Shown here piece by piece: positions 43,473 to 51,500 of a stretch of 64,000 bases of DNA. The translations under genes and the position numbers were made by a program. The stretch covers positions 1 through 64,000 of the forward strand of contig NZ_MUZA01000019.1 of assembly GCF_021442385.1 (NCBI RefSeq), given 5' to 3'. This DNA is from Micromonospora sp. MH99 (GTDB taxonomy: Bacteria; Actinomycetota; Actinomycetes; Mycobacteriales; Micromonosporaceae). The notes below the pieces were generated by a model. That model was not told where the DNA came from. It did no database searches and was given only the letters and a program-made list of their open reading frames with translations. The first letter of the stretch is position 1. Every line of letters starts with the position of its first letter.

Positions 43473-43979
43473 CTACAGGGCCCAGCGCAGCACGGTGATC
43501 AGGCCGACGACGGTGAGCGCCACCAGGACCAGGCCGATCACGGTCGTCACCAGGCAGCCCAGGGCGTCGTGCCACGAGTCGGGCTCGCCCGAGCGGGGGC
43601 CGAGGTCGGTCCAGACGACCGGGGCAGGACCCTCCCGTTCGGCCTGAGCGACCAGGTGGGCGAGCCGCGCGCCCGCCACCGGCCCGAGCCGGTCGGTGGG
43701 GTCGGCGACCACCCGCAGCGCGCGCAGACGTTGCCAGGCGCCCGGGTAGGCCCTCTCGAACGCGGCGATCTCCGGCGCGTCGGCGTCCTCGGTGAGGAAC
43801 CCCCAGCGACCAGCCTCGGCCACGTTGCCCACCTGCCGGTACAGCGCGGCACGCCGCGAGCGCAGCTCCAGGTCGTCGGGGTACGCGGCGGTCAGGCTCG
43901 CCAGCCGCTGCATCGCGGGGTAAACGTGCCCACGCCGCAGGTCGGCCTCGACCCGCGCCAGTACCTGCTCTCTCGCCAT
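43473..43979 (-). CDS. DUF6584 tail-anchored protein
   Basis: A 168-residue protein with an N-terminal TPR-like helical domain (AREQVLARVEADLRRGHVY, RLASLTAAYPDDLELRSRRAALYRQVGNVAEAGRWGFL), matching DUF6584, and one C-terminal membrane span (CLVTTVIGLVLVALTVVGLI). It is probably anchored with the helical domain inside. Function unknown. A start three codons upstream is also possible. Confidence 0.75.
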   Translation of the reverse strand: MAREQVLARVEADLRRGHVYPAMQRLASLTAAYPDDLELRSRRAALYRQVGNVAEAGRWGFLTEDADAPEIAAFERAYPGAWQRLRALRVVADPTDRLGPVAGARLAHLVAQAEREGPAPVVWTDLGPRSGEPDSWHDALGCLVTTVIGLVLVALTVVGLITVLRWAL

Positions 43980-44106
43980 GGCGGCCATTGTGAGCGGTAC
44001 GCCCGCCACGCCGACATCAGATTTCCGCCGGGCCACATATTCTGGCCGGCCACCGGAACCTTCCTCCCGCCCCGTTGGTGGGAGTGGTGGAGAAGGGGGG
44101 TGACGG

Positions 44107-44670
44107 GTGTCCGACGGCGATCTGATCTCCGAGGTCTACGCCGGCTGCTACCGGCGCCTGGTGGTCCAGCTGTACGCGGTGACCGGCGACCTCAACGAGG
44201 CGCAGGAGGCGGTCCAGGAGGCCTTCACGCGAGCGCTGGTGTCGCCGGGGCGCTTCGCGGGGCTGGAGAATCCAGAGGCCTGGTTGCGTCGGGTAGCCGT
44301 GAACTGGGCCCGCAGCCGGTACCGCCGTCGCCGCGTCCTCGACGGGCTGCTGCGCCGGATCGGCCCGCCGCCGGCCGTCGCCGACCACTGCCCGGAGCAC
44401 CTCGCCCTGCTCGCCGCGCTGCGCGCGCTGCCGGAGGGGCAGCGGCACGCCCTGGCGTTGCACTACCTCGTCGACCTGCCGGTGGACGAGGTCGCGGCCA
44501 CGCTGGGCGTGTCGGCCGGGACGGTGAAGTCCCGGCTGTCGCGCGGTCGACACGCCCTGGCCGCGCTGCTCGCCGACACCGAGAGCGACGGCACCGCCGC
44601 CACCACCACGAACGCCACCAATGCCGGTGCGGACGCTACGCAAGTCGGGAGGATCGATGTCCGGTCGTGA
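44107..44670 (+). CDS. ECF (SigE-type) RNA polymerase sigma factor
   Basis: A 187-residue sigma factor with region 2 at ~10-75 (YAGCYRRLVVQLYAVTGDLNEAQEAVQEAFTRAL, ENPEAWLRRVAVNWARSRYRR) and region 4 at ~105-160 (LPEGQRHALALHYLVDLPVDEVAATLGVSAGTVKSRLSRGRHAL). GTG at 44107 follows AAGGGGGG. Its 3' end overlaps the next gene by 14 nt. The partner has the topology of a membrane anti-sigma factor. Confidence 0.9.
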   Translation: MSDGDLISEVYAGCYRRLVVQLYAVTGDLNEAQEAVQEAFTRALVSPGRFAGLENPEAWLRRVAVNWARSRYRRRRVLDGLLRRIGPPPAVADHCPEHLALLAALRALPEGQRHALALHYLVDLPVDEVAATLGVSAGTVKSRLSRGRHALAALLADTESDGTAATTTNATNAGADATQVGRIDVRS

Positions 44671-45859
44671 GTTCTCTGGATTCGACGTGGACACCCTCGC
44701 CCGGGCCATTTCCGCGCCGCCCCTCGACGAGCTGCGGTCGGCTGCCCGTTCCCGTCGGCGTCGGTCGGTCACGATGGTGGCGGCCGCTCTGGTCGCGCTG
44801 GTCGGGCTGGCGGTCGTGCCATTGGTGGCGGGGGCGGACGGGGCCGACCGGGTGATTCCCACGCAACCGTCGACCGCGCACGGGGACGCTTTCACGCTGA
44901 CCGGGCCCGACTCCGGGGTCGACGTGTGGAGGGACGGCTGTGTCGTTCGTTTCACGTACACCGGTGACCGCGGCCGGACCTGGTCGGCCTGGGACGCGGC
45001 GGTGTTCGACGGCACCAGGTGTGCGACCACCACCACCGGAACAGTGGACACCCGCATCGAGGTCTCCGTGCTCAGCGACCGGACCTACCTGGTGAGCGAC
45101 GTCGGGGTGCTCTTCCTCTCCACCGACTACGGTCGCACCTGGCGGGACGCGGCTTCCGCGATCCTCGACGTACCCGCGTTCCCGGCAACGGCCCGGCCGG
45201 TCTTCTGCTGGTTCGGCTGTGAGCCACTGTCCGAGCCGCTGGCGGTGGACCCGTCGAGCGGGACGGTGTACCGGCTCACCACGGCGCCTTCGTGGCGCCC
45301 ACTGTTCAGCCTCTATCCGGCCGCCGACGGCAGCATCTGGGCTGCGTACCAGATGGGGAGCGTTTCGGGAGCGACGGTCGCCCGCAGCGTCGACCGGGGC
45401 GCGACCTGGACCACCTGGACCGTGCCCGGCGACGCGATGGTGACGGCGGTGGTGGGGCTCGACGACCGGGAGGGGTACGTGCTGACCGAGTCGTCGGCGG
45501 TGGGCGGCGGAGCGCGGCTCCTGCGCACCACGGACGGCGCGAAGACCTGGACCGACACCGGCACCGACCTGCCGGACGAGGCGATCTGGGACCTCACGGT
45601 CGGGTCGGACGGCTCCCTGCTGGCAATCAGCCCCGGCGGGGGCACCGGGGCCGACCGGCTCGCGCGGCTCCTGGTCAGCCGGGACGACGGGAAGACCTTC
45701 ACTGTCGTGCGGGAGTACGGCCCGCTCGTCGGAACCGCCAGCGTGGCGCCCGGGTACGCCTGGCTCTTCGGGAACGACGCCGATCCGACGAGCCAGCCGG
45801 ACCACCTCCTCGTCACCTCCGACGCGACCACCTGGACCCGCTTCACGCTCTCGCCCTGA
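44657..45859 (+). CDS. Membrane-anchored beta-propeller protein, putative ECF anti-sigma/sensor
   Basis: A 400-residue protein with GGGAGGATCG before the ATG. The first ~45 residues are cytoplasmic, then one membrane span (SVTMVAAALVALVGLAVVPL), then ~320 external residues with BNR/sortilin-type repeats (YTGDRGRTWSAW, STDYGRTWRDA, SVDRGATWTTW, TTDGAKTWTDT, SRDDGKTFTVV), a six- or seven-bladed propeller. No zinc-binding anti-sigma motif HxxxCxxC is present in the short cytoplasmic part. Gene position suggests a regulator or target of the sigma factor. Confidence 0.75.
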   Translation: MSGREFSGFDVDTLARAISAPPLDELRSAARSRRRRSVTMVAAALVALVGLAVVPLVAGADGADRVIPTQPSTAHGDAFTLTGPDSGVDVWRDGCVVRFTYTGDRGRTWSAWDAAVFDGTRCATTTTGTVDTRIEVSVLSDRTYLVSDVGVLFLSTDYGRTWRDAASAILDVPAFPATARPVFCWFGCEPLSEPLAVDPSSGTVYRLTTAPSWRPLFSLYPAADGSIWAAYQMGSVSGATVARSVDRGATWTTWTVPGDAMVTAVVGLDDREGYVLTESSAVGGGARLLRTTDGAKTWTDTGTDLPDEAIWDLTVGSDGSLLAISPGGGTGADRLARLLVSRDDGKTFTVVREYGPLVGTASVAPGYAWLFGNDADPTSQPDHLLVTSDATTWTRFTLSP

Positions 45860-45877
45860 ACGAGGCCCGCCCTGGGT

Positions 45878-45902
45878 GTTAACAGCGCCTCGCACCGGGT
45901 AG
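45878..45902 (+). promoter_or_regulatory. SigB/SigF-type promoter of the SCP2/debranching operon
   Basis: GTTA (45878-45881), 15 bp, GGGTAG (45897-45902), 40 nt before the ATG at 45943; the same spacing and boxes as at ctaD. Confidence 0.55.
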
Positions 45903-45942
45903 CCGGCATCCGCTTCTACGAACGCAGGCCCGGGGAGGTGGG

Positions 45943-46305
45943 ATGACGGCGACCAGCGCCTTCTTCGAGCGGCTCGCCGCTGACTGCCAGGACCCGCGTT
46001 TCCGCAAGGTGTGTGGGAGCGTGCGCTTCGACATCGGGGACGGGGACGACCTGGAGCAGTGGTTCCTCGTCATCGACCACGGCGACATGCGGGTGTCCAG
46101 GAGCGGCGACCCCGCCACCACCGTGATCAGGGTGTCCGTACAGGTCGCGGAGGCGATGGCGCGCGGTGAGGTGAACGGCTTGGCGGCGATCACCCGCGGC
46201 GAGATCATGGTCGACGGTGACCTCGGCCTGGCGTTGCGCCTCGGACGGCTGTTCCCGCGCGCAGCCGAAGCGCGGCGCGCAGCCGAGCCGGCCAGTGGGA
46301 CGTAG
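45943..46305 (+). CDS. SCP2 sterol-binding-like protein
   Basis: A 120-residue SCP2-fold protein: VRFDIGDGDDLEQWFLVIDHGDMRV, PATTVIRVSVQVAEAMARGEVNGLAAITRGEIMVDGDLGLALRLG. SCP2 domains bind lipids or other hydrophobic ligands. GGGGAGGTGGG precedes the ATG. It lies 3 nt before the debranching-enzyme gene. Confidence 0.85.
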   Translation: MTATSAFFERLAADCQDPRFRKVCGSVRFDIGDGDDLEQWFLVIDHGDMRVSRSGDPATTVIRVSVQVAEAMARGEVNGLAAITRGEIMVDGDLGLALRLGRLFPRAAEARRAAEPASGT

Positions 46306-46308
46306 CCG

Positions 46309-48381
46309 ATGAGGGACATCCCCGGCACCGTGTCGTGTATCGACGGGAACACGTTCCTCGTGTCGGACGCCAGTGGGGACGTGCATTCCTCCTCGGCCAC
46401 CCCGGTCGGGCTGTTCGCCGCCGACACCCGCTACCTGTCCCGCTGGGTGCTCACCGTCAACGGTGAACGCATGGCCGCCCTGTCGGTGGACGACAGCCAG
46501 TACTACGAGGTGACGTTCTTCGTCGTGCCGGGCGGGGCCGTCGACTACGTCGAGGCGGACGTGTCCGCCATCCGGCGCCGGCACATCGGCCCGGACCTGA
46601 CCGAGTCGTTGACGATCTTCAACTACGGTCAATCGGTTGTCGACCTGGACGTCCGCCTGGAGGTAGAGGCCGACTTCGCCGACATCTTCGAGATCAAGTT
46701 CGATCTCCACGACAAGGCCGGGACCCGCTACACCCAGGTCGACGCGAACGAGTTGCTGATGGGCTATCGGCGCGGCACGTACCGGCGGGAGGTGGTGGTG
46801 TCGACGAGCGAGCCGGCCACCATCGATCCGAGCGGCCTACGGTTCGCCGTGCATCTGGAGCCCGGGCAGCAGTGGACCACCCGGTTGCAGGCCGCCATGC
46901 GGGCACTGCGCCCGGACGGCGTCGACCTGCGGGACGCCCTGCGGGCGCAGCGTCCGGACGAATCCACCCTGCCGGACAGCGTGCGGGAGTGGGTCGCGCA
47001 GGCCCCGACACTGGACACCGACAGCGCGGCGCTGCAGCAGGTCTACCACCGCAGCCTGGTGGACCTGGCGGCGCTGCGCTTCGCGCCGCTGTCGCTCGGC
47101 GGCGCGGCCGTACCCGCTGCCGGGTTGCCCTGGTTCATGACCCTGTTCGGCCGCGACAGCCTGCTGACCTGCCTGCAGACCCTGGCCGTCACACCGTCGT
47201 TGGCCCCGCCGACCCTGCGGATCCTCGCGTCGCTGCAGGGCGCCCGGACCGACGACGTCCTGGAGGAGGACCCCGGGCGGATCCTGCACGAGCTGCGCTA
47301 CGGGGAGTCGGCCGCGTTCGAGGAGCAGCCACACTCGCCCTACTACGGCACTGTCGACGCGTCGCCGCTGTTCGTGGTGCTGCTCGACGAGTACGAGCGG
47401 TGGAGCGGTGACACCACGCTGGTGATGGAGTTGGAGCAGGAGGCGCGCGCGGCACTGACCTGGATCGACACGTACGCCGACCTGACGTCGAGCGGCTACG
47501 TGTCGTACCAGAAACGCAACCGCGCCACGGGTCTGGACAACCAGTGCTGGAAGGATTCCTGGGACAGCATCTCCTACGTCGACGGCCGACTGCCCGGGTT
47601 CCCGAGGGCCACGTGCGAGACCCAGGGGTACGCCTACGACGCCAAGATCCGCGGGGCGCGGATGGCGCGTGCGTTCTGGGGCGACCCCGACCTCGCCGAG
47701 CGGCTGGAGAGCGATGCGGCAGCGCTGTTCGACCGCTTCAACCGCGACTTCTGGCTCGACGACCGCGGCTACTACGCCCTCGCCCTGGACCACGACGGGA
47801 CCCCGGTCGACAGCCTCTCCTCGAACATCGGGCACCTGCTGTGGAGCGGCATCGTGCCACCCGAGCGGGCTGCACGTGTCGTCGAGCACCTGATGGGCCC
47901 GGCACTTTTCTCGGGTTGGGGGGTGCGGACCTTCGCGGAGGGGCAGAGCCGCTACAACCCGCTCGGCTACCACAACGGCACCGTCTGGCCGTTCGACAAC
48001 TCGTTCATCGCCTGGGGCCTGCGCCGGTACGGGTTCGACAGCGAGGCGGGTCGCATCGCCGAGGGGATCCTGTCCGCCGCGACCTTCTTTCAGGGCCGGC
48101 TGCCCGAGGCGTTCGGCGGGTACGACCGCGGCACCACCCGGTACCCGGTCCGGTACCCGACCGCCGGCAGTCCGCAGGCGTGGTCCAGCGGGGCGCCCAT
48201 GCTGCTGCTGCGCACCATGCTCGGCATCGACCCGCACGACGACCATCTCGCCGTGAATCCCGCGTTGCCCGCCGCCTTCTCCCGGATCGCGCTGCTGGAC
48301 ATTCCCGGCCGGTGGGGCCGGGTCGACGCGTTCGCCCGCCACCGGCCGGACCGGCCGCCGTCGACGCACGGAATCGCCTGA
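46309..48381 (+). CDS. Amylo-alpha-1,6-glucosidase (glycogen-debranching-like)
   Basis: A 690-residue protein. The N-terminal GDE_N_bis domain (~15-205) has NTFLVSDASGDVHSSSATPVGLFAADTRYLS; the C-terminal (alpha/alpha)6 catalytic domain has GLPWFMTLFGRDSLLTCLQTL, DNQCWKDSWDSI, YNPLGYHNGTVWPFDNSFIAWGL and RLPEAFGGYDRG. This form is widespread in bacteria and may act on glycogen, trehalose-type or plant-derived oligosaccharides. It follows the SCP2 gene by 3 nt and converges on the regulator at 48386 with only 4 nt between. Confidence 0.9.
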   Translation: MRDIPGTVSCIDGNTFLVSDASGDVHSSSATPVGLFAADTRYLSRWVLTVNGERMAALSVDDSQYYEVTFFVVPGGAVDYVEADVSAIRRRHIGPDLTESLTIFNYGQSVVDLDVRLEVEADFADIFEIKFDLHDKAGTRYTQVDANELLMGYRRGTYRREVVVSTSEPATIDPSGLRFAVHLEPGQQWTTRLQAAMRALRPDGVDLRDALRAQRPDESTLPDSVREWVAQAPTLDTDSAALQQVYHRSLVDLAALRFAPLSLGGAAVPAAGLPWFMTLFGRDSLLTCLQTLAVTPSLAPPTLRILASLQGARTDDVLEEDPGRILHELRYGESAAFEEQPHSPYYGTVDASPLFVVLLDEYERWSGDTTLVMELEQEARAALTWIDTYADLTSSGYVSYQKRNRATGLDNQCWKDSWDSISYVDGRLPGFPRATCETQGYAYDAKIRGARMARAFWGDPDLAERLESDAAALFDRFNRDFWLDDRGYYALALDHDGTPVDSLSSNIGHLLWSGIVPPERAARVVEHLMGPALFSGWGVRTFAEGQSRYNPLGYHNGTVWPFDNSFIAWGLRRYGFDSEAGRIAEGILSAATFFQGRLPEAFGGYDRGTTRYPVRYPTAGSPQAWSSGAPMLLLRTMLGIDPHDDHLAVNPALPAAFSRIALLDIPGRWGRVDAFARHRPDRPPSTHGIA

Positions 48382-48385
48382 GGAG

Positions 48386-49099
48386 TCACTCGGGTCGGCT
48401 GTGCAGGACGTCGCGGGCCTGTTCGGCGGCGCGGGTGACGCTCTCGCTGATGAAGTCCAGGAAGCGGGCGATGTTCTCCAGGCGGGCGGCGGCGGGGGTC
48501 TGCGGACCGAGGACGGCGACGCCCTGGCGGGCCGTCTCGACGAGCTGGTCGTTGGCGCGGGCGCTGGCGATCGTCGCCTGGTAGAAGAGCTCGTTGTCGA
48601 CGACGTAGCGATCGCGGCGGCGCTCGTCGCGCTCTCGGCGCACGAGGCTCTGGCTCTCCAGAAAGGCGATCGCCTTGGAGATGGACGCCGGGCTGACCTG
48701 GAGGCGCTCGGCGAGCTCCGACGCGGTCAGGCTGCCCGAGTCGGTGGTGAACAGGCAGGTCAGCACCCGCGCCCCCATCTTGTTCAGGCCGGTGGCCATG
48801 AGGACGGTCGTGAACGTCTCCGTGTACTCGGCGACGGCCTCGGCGTCGCGACCGTGCGGCTGCGGGACCGACGCGCCCGCTCGGGCGGAGGCGGGCGCGC
48901 GTCGGCGGGCACGGCGTTCGGTGGCGCGGTGCGCCAGGTCGGCGCGGTAGGCGTTGGGACCGCCGTTGCGCAGCACCTCACGGGTGACCGTCGAGGTCGG
49001 ACGGTCGAGCCGCCGGGCTATCTCGGCGTACGGCAGGCTGTCGGCCAGCCCCAGCGCGATCTGCTGGCGTTCCTGCTGGGTAAGTCTGCCTCCCGGCAT
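48386..49099 (-). CDS. Regulator with IS30-type HTH plus MarR/GbsR winged helix
   Basis: A 237-residue protein; GAGGAG precedes the ATG at 49099. Residues ~5-60 are an HTH_38 of the IS30-transposase type (LTQQERQQIALGLADSLPYAEIARRL, STVTREVLRNGG), residues ~100-235 a GbsR/MarR-like winged helix (MGARVLTCLFTTDSGSLTASELAERLQVSPASISKAIAFLE, SLVRRERDERRRDRYVVD). Two DNA-binding domains in one chain suggest recognition of a long or composite site. It is divergent from the DUF4097/hydrolase operon, and palindromes fill the gap, so it probably controls both. Confidence 0.85.
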   Translation of the reverse strand: MPGGRLTQQERQQIALGLADSLPYAEIARRLDRPTSTVTREVLRNGGPNAYRADLAHRATERRARRRAPASARAGASVPQPHGRDAEAVAEYTETFTTVLMATGLNKMGARVLTCLFTTDSGSLTASELAERLQVSPASISKAIAFLESQSLVRRERDERRRDRYVVDNELFYQATIASARANDQLVETARQGVAVLGPQTPAAARLENIARFLDFISESVTRAAEQARDVLHSRPE

Positions 49100-49295
49100 C
49101 GCGATCTCCTCGGTAGTGGTGTTTCCGGAGCGCCCCCGCGCGCTCACCATAGCGTTCACCGTCATTCGATTGCAATGACACATCGGTGCAGCGTTGCGTT
49201 ACATTCCGAACCATTGCAACACTTGCAGCCTGTTTACCTGGGTATAGGCACTCTGAAAGCAACGAGCTTGTTGCCCTCTTGTGGAAAGCAACGTA

Positions 49296-49317
49296 GCGTT
49301 TCTCATATCAGAAACGC
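49296..49317 (+). promoter_or_regulatory. Operator-like palindrome before the DUF4097 operon
   Basis: GCGTTTCT-CATATC-AGAAACGC, perfect 8-bp arms with a 6-bp spacer (49296-49303 and 49310-49317). The divergent gap 49100-49341 also has direct repeats GAAAGCAACG (about 49256 and 49284), GCAAC-GAGCTT-GTTGC and several TTGCAA words. It is AT-rich for this genome. Confidence 0.6.
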
Positions 49318-49341
49318 CGTTGCGAGCACCAGGAGAACAAC

Positions 49342-50007
49342 ATGCCGAGCTTCCCGACCCCCGCACCCATCTCCGCCGTCCTGGACATCCCCGCCGGGCG
49401 CGTCCAGTTCATCGCCGCCGACCGCGCGGACACCACAGTCGAGGTCCGGCCCACCGACGTCGGCCGCAACCGCGACACCCGGGCCGCCGAGCGGACCACC
49501 ATCGCGTACGCCGACGGCGTCCTGCGAGTCACGACCGCGACCCCCGCCAACCGGTTCCTCGGCCCGTCCGGCTCGGTGGAGGTGACCGTCCAACTCCCCG
49601 CCGACTCCCGCGTCGAGGTCCGGGCCGCCAGCGCCGAGCTGCGCGGCGTCGGACGCCTCGGCGACGTCACCGTCGACGGCGCGTACCGCCACATCAAGAT
49701 CGACGAAGCCGCGAGCGTGCGTCTCACCGCGATCGACGGCGACGTCGAGGTCGGCCGGCTCAACGGCCCGGCCGAGATCAGCACGACGCGGGGCGACATC
49801 CACGTCGCCGAGGCCCGACGCGGCGCGGTCGTGCTGCGTACCCAGTCCGGCGACATCTCGATCGCCGCCGCCAACGGCGTCTCGGCCGCCCTGGACGCCG
49901 GCACCGACCACGGCCGGGTCAGCAACGCCCTCACCAACACCGGCAGCGCCGACCTCGACATCCACGCCACCACCTCGCACGGCGACATCACCGCCCGCAG
50001 CCTCTGA
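49342..50007 (+). CDS. DUF4097 beta-strand repeat protein
   Basis: A 221-residue cytosolic protein made of repeated beta strands (VEVTVQLPADSRVEVRAASAELRGVGRLGDVTVDGAY, AEISTTRGDIHVAEARRGAVVLRTQSGDISIAAANG), the DUF4097 solenoid. No signal peptide is present. AGGAG precedes the ATG. It is the first gene of an operon with an alpha/beta hydrolase and is divergent from the regulator, an arrangement I recall from other actinomycetes. Confidence 0.85.
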   Translation: MPSFPTPAPISAVLDIPAGRVQFIAADRADTTVEVRPTDVGRNRDTRAAERTTIAYADGVLRVTTATPANRFLGPSGSVEVTVQLPADSRVEVRAASAELRGVGRLGDVTVDGAYRHIKIDEAASVRLTAIDGDVEVGRLNGPAEISTTRGDIHVAEARRGAVVLRTQSGDISIAAANGVSAALDAGTDHGRVSNALTNTGSADLDIHATTSHGDITARSL

Positions 50008-50035
50008 AACCCCCGACCCCTCAAGGAGTACGACA

Positions 50036-50854
50036 ATGACGACGAACAACCCCTCCTCGACCAGCTCGACGTGGACCGGCATGGTGCCGGTAGACGACAC
50101 GGCCCTGGCCGTCACCGACACCGGCGGTACGGGCATCCCGGTGGTCTTCCTCAACGGCCAGTTCGCCACCCAGGGGTACTGGCGACGTGTGATCGCCGAC
50201 CTGGGCACCGGTTGGCGGCACATCACCTACGACGAGCGAGCCCGCGGGAGAAAGTCGGGACGTTCGGCGGACTACTCCTTCGAGGCGGCCGTCCGGGACG
50301 TCGACGCCGTTCTCGCCGCCCGGGGCGTGGACCGTGCGGTGCTCGTGGGTTGGTCGTACGGCGCGGTGGTCGGCGCGCACTGGGCCAGCCGGAACCCGGA
50401 CCGTACCGTCGGGGCGGTGCTGGTCGACGGCGCGTTCCCGCACGACTGGCTGGACGAGGCCATGGAGCAGCGGATCCGCAAGCTGTTCCGGCGGATGCGC
50501 TGGTTCATGCCGCTGCTGCGCCCGACGGGCCTGGCCCCGCGGATGAACGCCGACGAGCAGGCGGAGAGCAACATCGAGCTGGGGCGGCTCTCGGCCGAGC
50601 GCGAGCTGGGCCCGGTGCTCGACGCCATCACCGTGCCGGTGCGGTACGTGGTCGCGTCGGGGACGTCCTTCGGCAGCAAGGGCGACGAGCAGGAGCGCAT
50701 CCGCGCCAGCCTCGACGCGGTAACCGTCCGCAACCCGAACATCCGGGTCGGCGCGAAGGTCGCCAGCAACCACGGCGCGATCCTCAAGAAGGACTTCGCA
50801 GCGGTCGCCACCGCCGTACGCGAGGTCGCCGCCCTCGACCACGAGGCCCGCTGA
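50036..50854 (+). CDS. Alpha/beta hydrolase (Ser nucleophile)
   Basis: A 272-residue hydrolase. Oxyanion region PVVFLNGQFATQGYW, nucleophile elbow VLVGWSYGAVVGAHW (GWSYG) and the catalytic His near ASNHGAILKKDF. The family includes esterases and non-haem peroxidases; the substrate is not known. AAGGAG precedes the ATG; it follows DUF4097 by 28 nt. Confidence 0.85.
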   Translation: MTTNNPSSTSSTWTGMVPVDDTALAVTDTGGTGIPVVFLNGQFATQGYWRRVIADLGTGWRHITYDERARGRKSGRSADYSFEAAVRDVDAVLAARGVDRAVLVGWSYGAVVGAHWASRNPDRTVGAVLVDGAFPHDWLDEAMEQRIRKLFRRMRWFMPLLRPTGLAPRMNADEQAESNIELGRLSAERELGPVLDAITVPVRYVVASGTSFGSKGDEQERIRASLDAVTVRNPNIRVGAKVASNHGAILKKDFAAVATAVREVAALDHEAR

Positions 50855-50874
50855 CGACACCGGGCCCACCGGCG

Positions 50875-50899
50875 CCCCGGCCGCCTCGCGCGGCCGGGG
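50875..50899. terminator. Hairpin between convergent genes
   Basis: 10-bp perfect stem (50875-50884 with 50890-50899), CTCGC loop, between the hydrolase and DUF5990 genes. Confidence 0.6.
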
Positions 50900-50925
50900 T
50901 CACCCGGTGGACGAGGTGGCGGTCG

Positions 50926-51369
50926 TCACTGAACCGTCCAGGTGATGGCGGGTGGGTGGACCCGGGCGCACACCGGCCCGCCGGTCGCGTCCGTCAGCCC
51001 CAGAGCGCCCACCAGCAGAGCGTTGCTCTCGTGCGCGGCGCGCAGCAGCTCGGTCGGAATGTCGGTGAACATCAGCTTCGCCCGCCGGAACATCGCGAAC
51101 CCGTCGTCGGTCAACGCGCCCCAGCTCAGATACAGGAACCGCGCTCCGGGACGGCCGTGCACGTACGGTCCGCCGACGTCCAGCACCCCGTCGACCTCCC
51201 GGCTGGACACCTCGATCTCCCAGCTCGCCGTGGCCGCGTCGGCCCGTACGCGATCGATCACCTCGGTCCGTTGCTGGATTCCGACGTGCACGTTGCCGAG
51301 CCGCAGCGCGTCGGCGTCCGCGCCGGCCCGGCGGCCTGGGAGGTCGCTGCCCTCGATCCGGATCCGCAC
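50926..51369 (-). CDS. DUF5990 protein
   Basis: With GTG at 51369, 147 residues starting VRIRIEGSDLPGRRAG, the DUF5990 signature, followed by VHVGIQQRTEVIDRVRADAATASWEIEV and PYVHGRPGARFLYLSWG. No function known. TAGAGT lies 7 nt upstream, so it is probably leaderless; longer frames upstream would lack this context. Confidence 0.75.
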   Translation of the reverse strand: MRIRIEGSDLPGRRAGADADALRLGNVHVGIQQRTEVIDRVRADAATASWEIEVSSREVDGVLDVGGPYVHGRPGARFLYLSWGALTDDGFAMFRRAKLMFTDIPTELLRAAHESNALLVGALGLTDATGGPVCARVHPPAITWTVQ

Positions 51370-51500
51370 ACCACCGACTCTAGTTTCCCGGCGTCGAGCG
51401 CCCGGCTGCCGCACCCCGCGACCCCAGGCAGACCCGCGCGCCATTCATGTTCTCCAATAGACTGCGGGTCGAAGCCACCCGGGCGACGGAAGGACCCCCG

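Noticed and set aside
48386..49099. IS30-like HTH taken as a transposase remnant.
   Set aside because: The frame is intact, has its own ribosome site and continues into a complete winged helix; no catalytic DDE region or terminal repeats are present.
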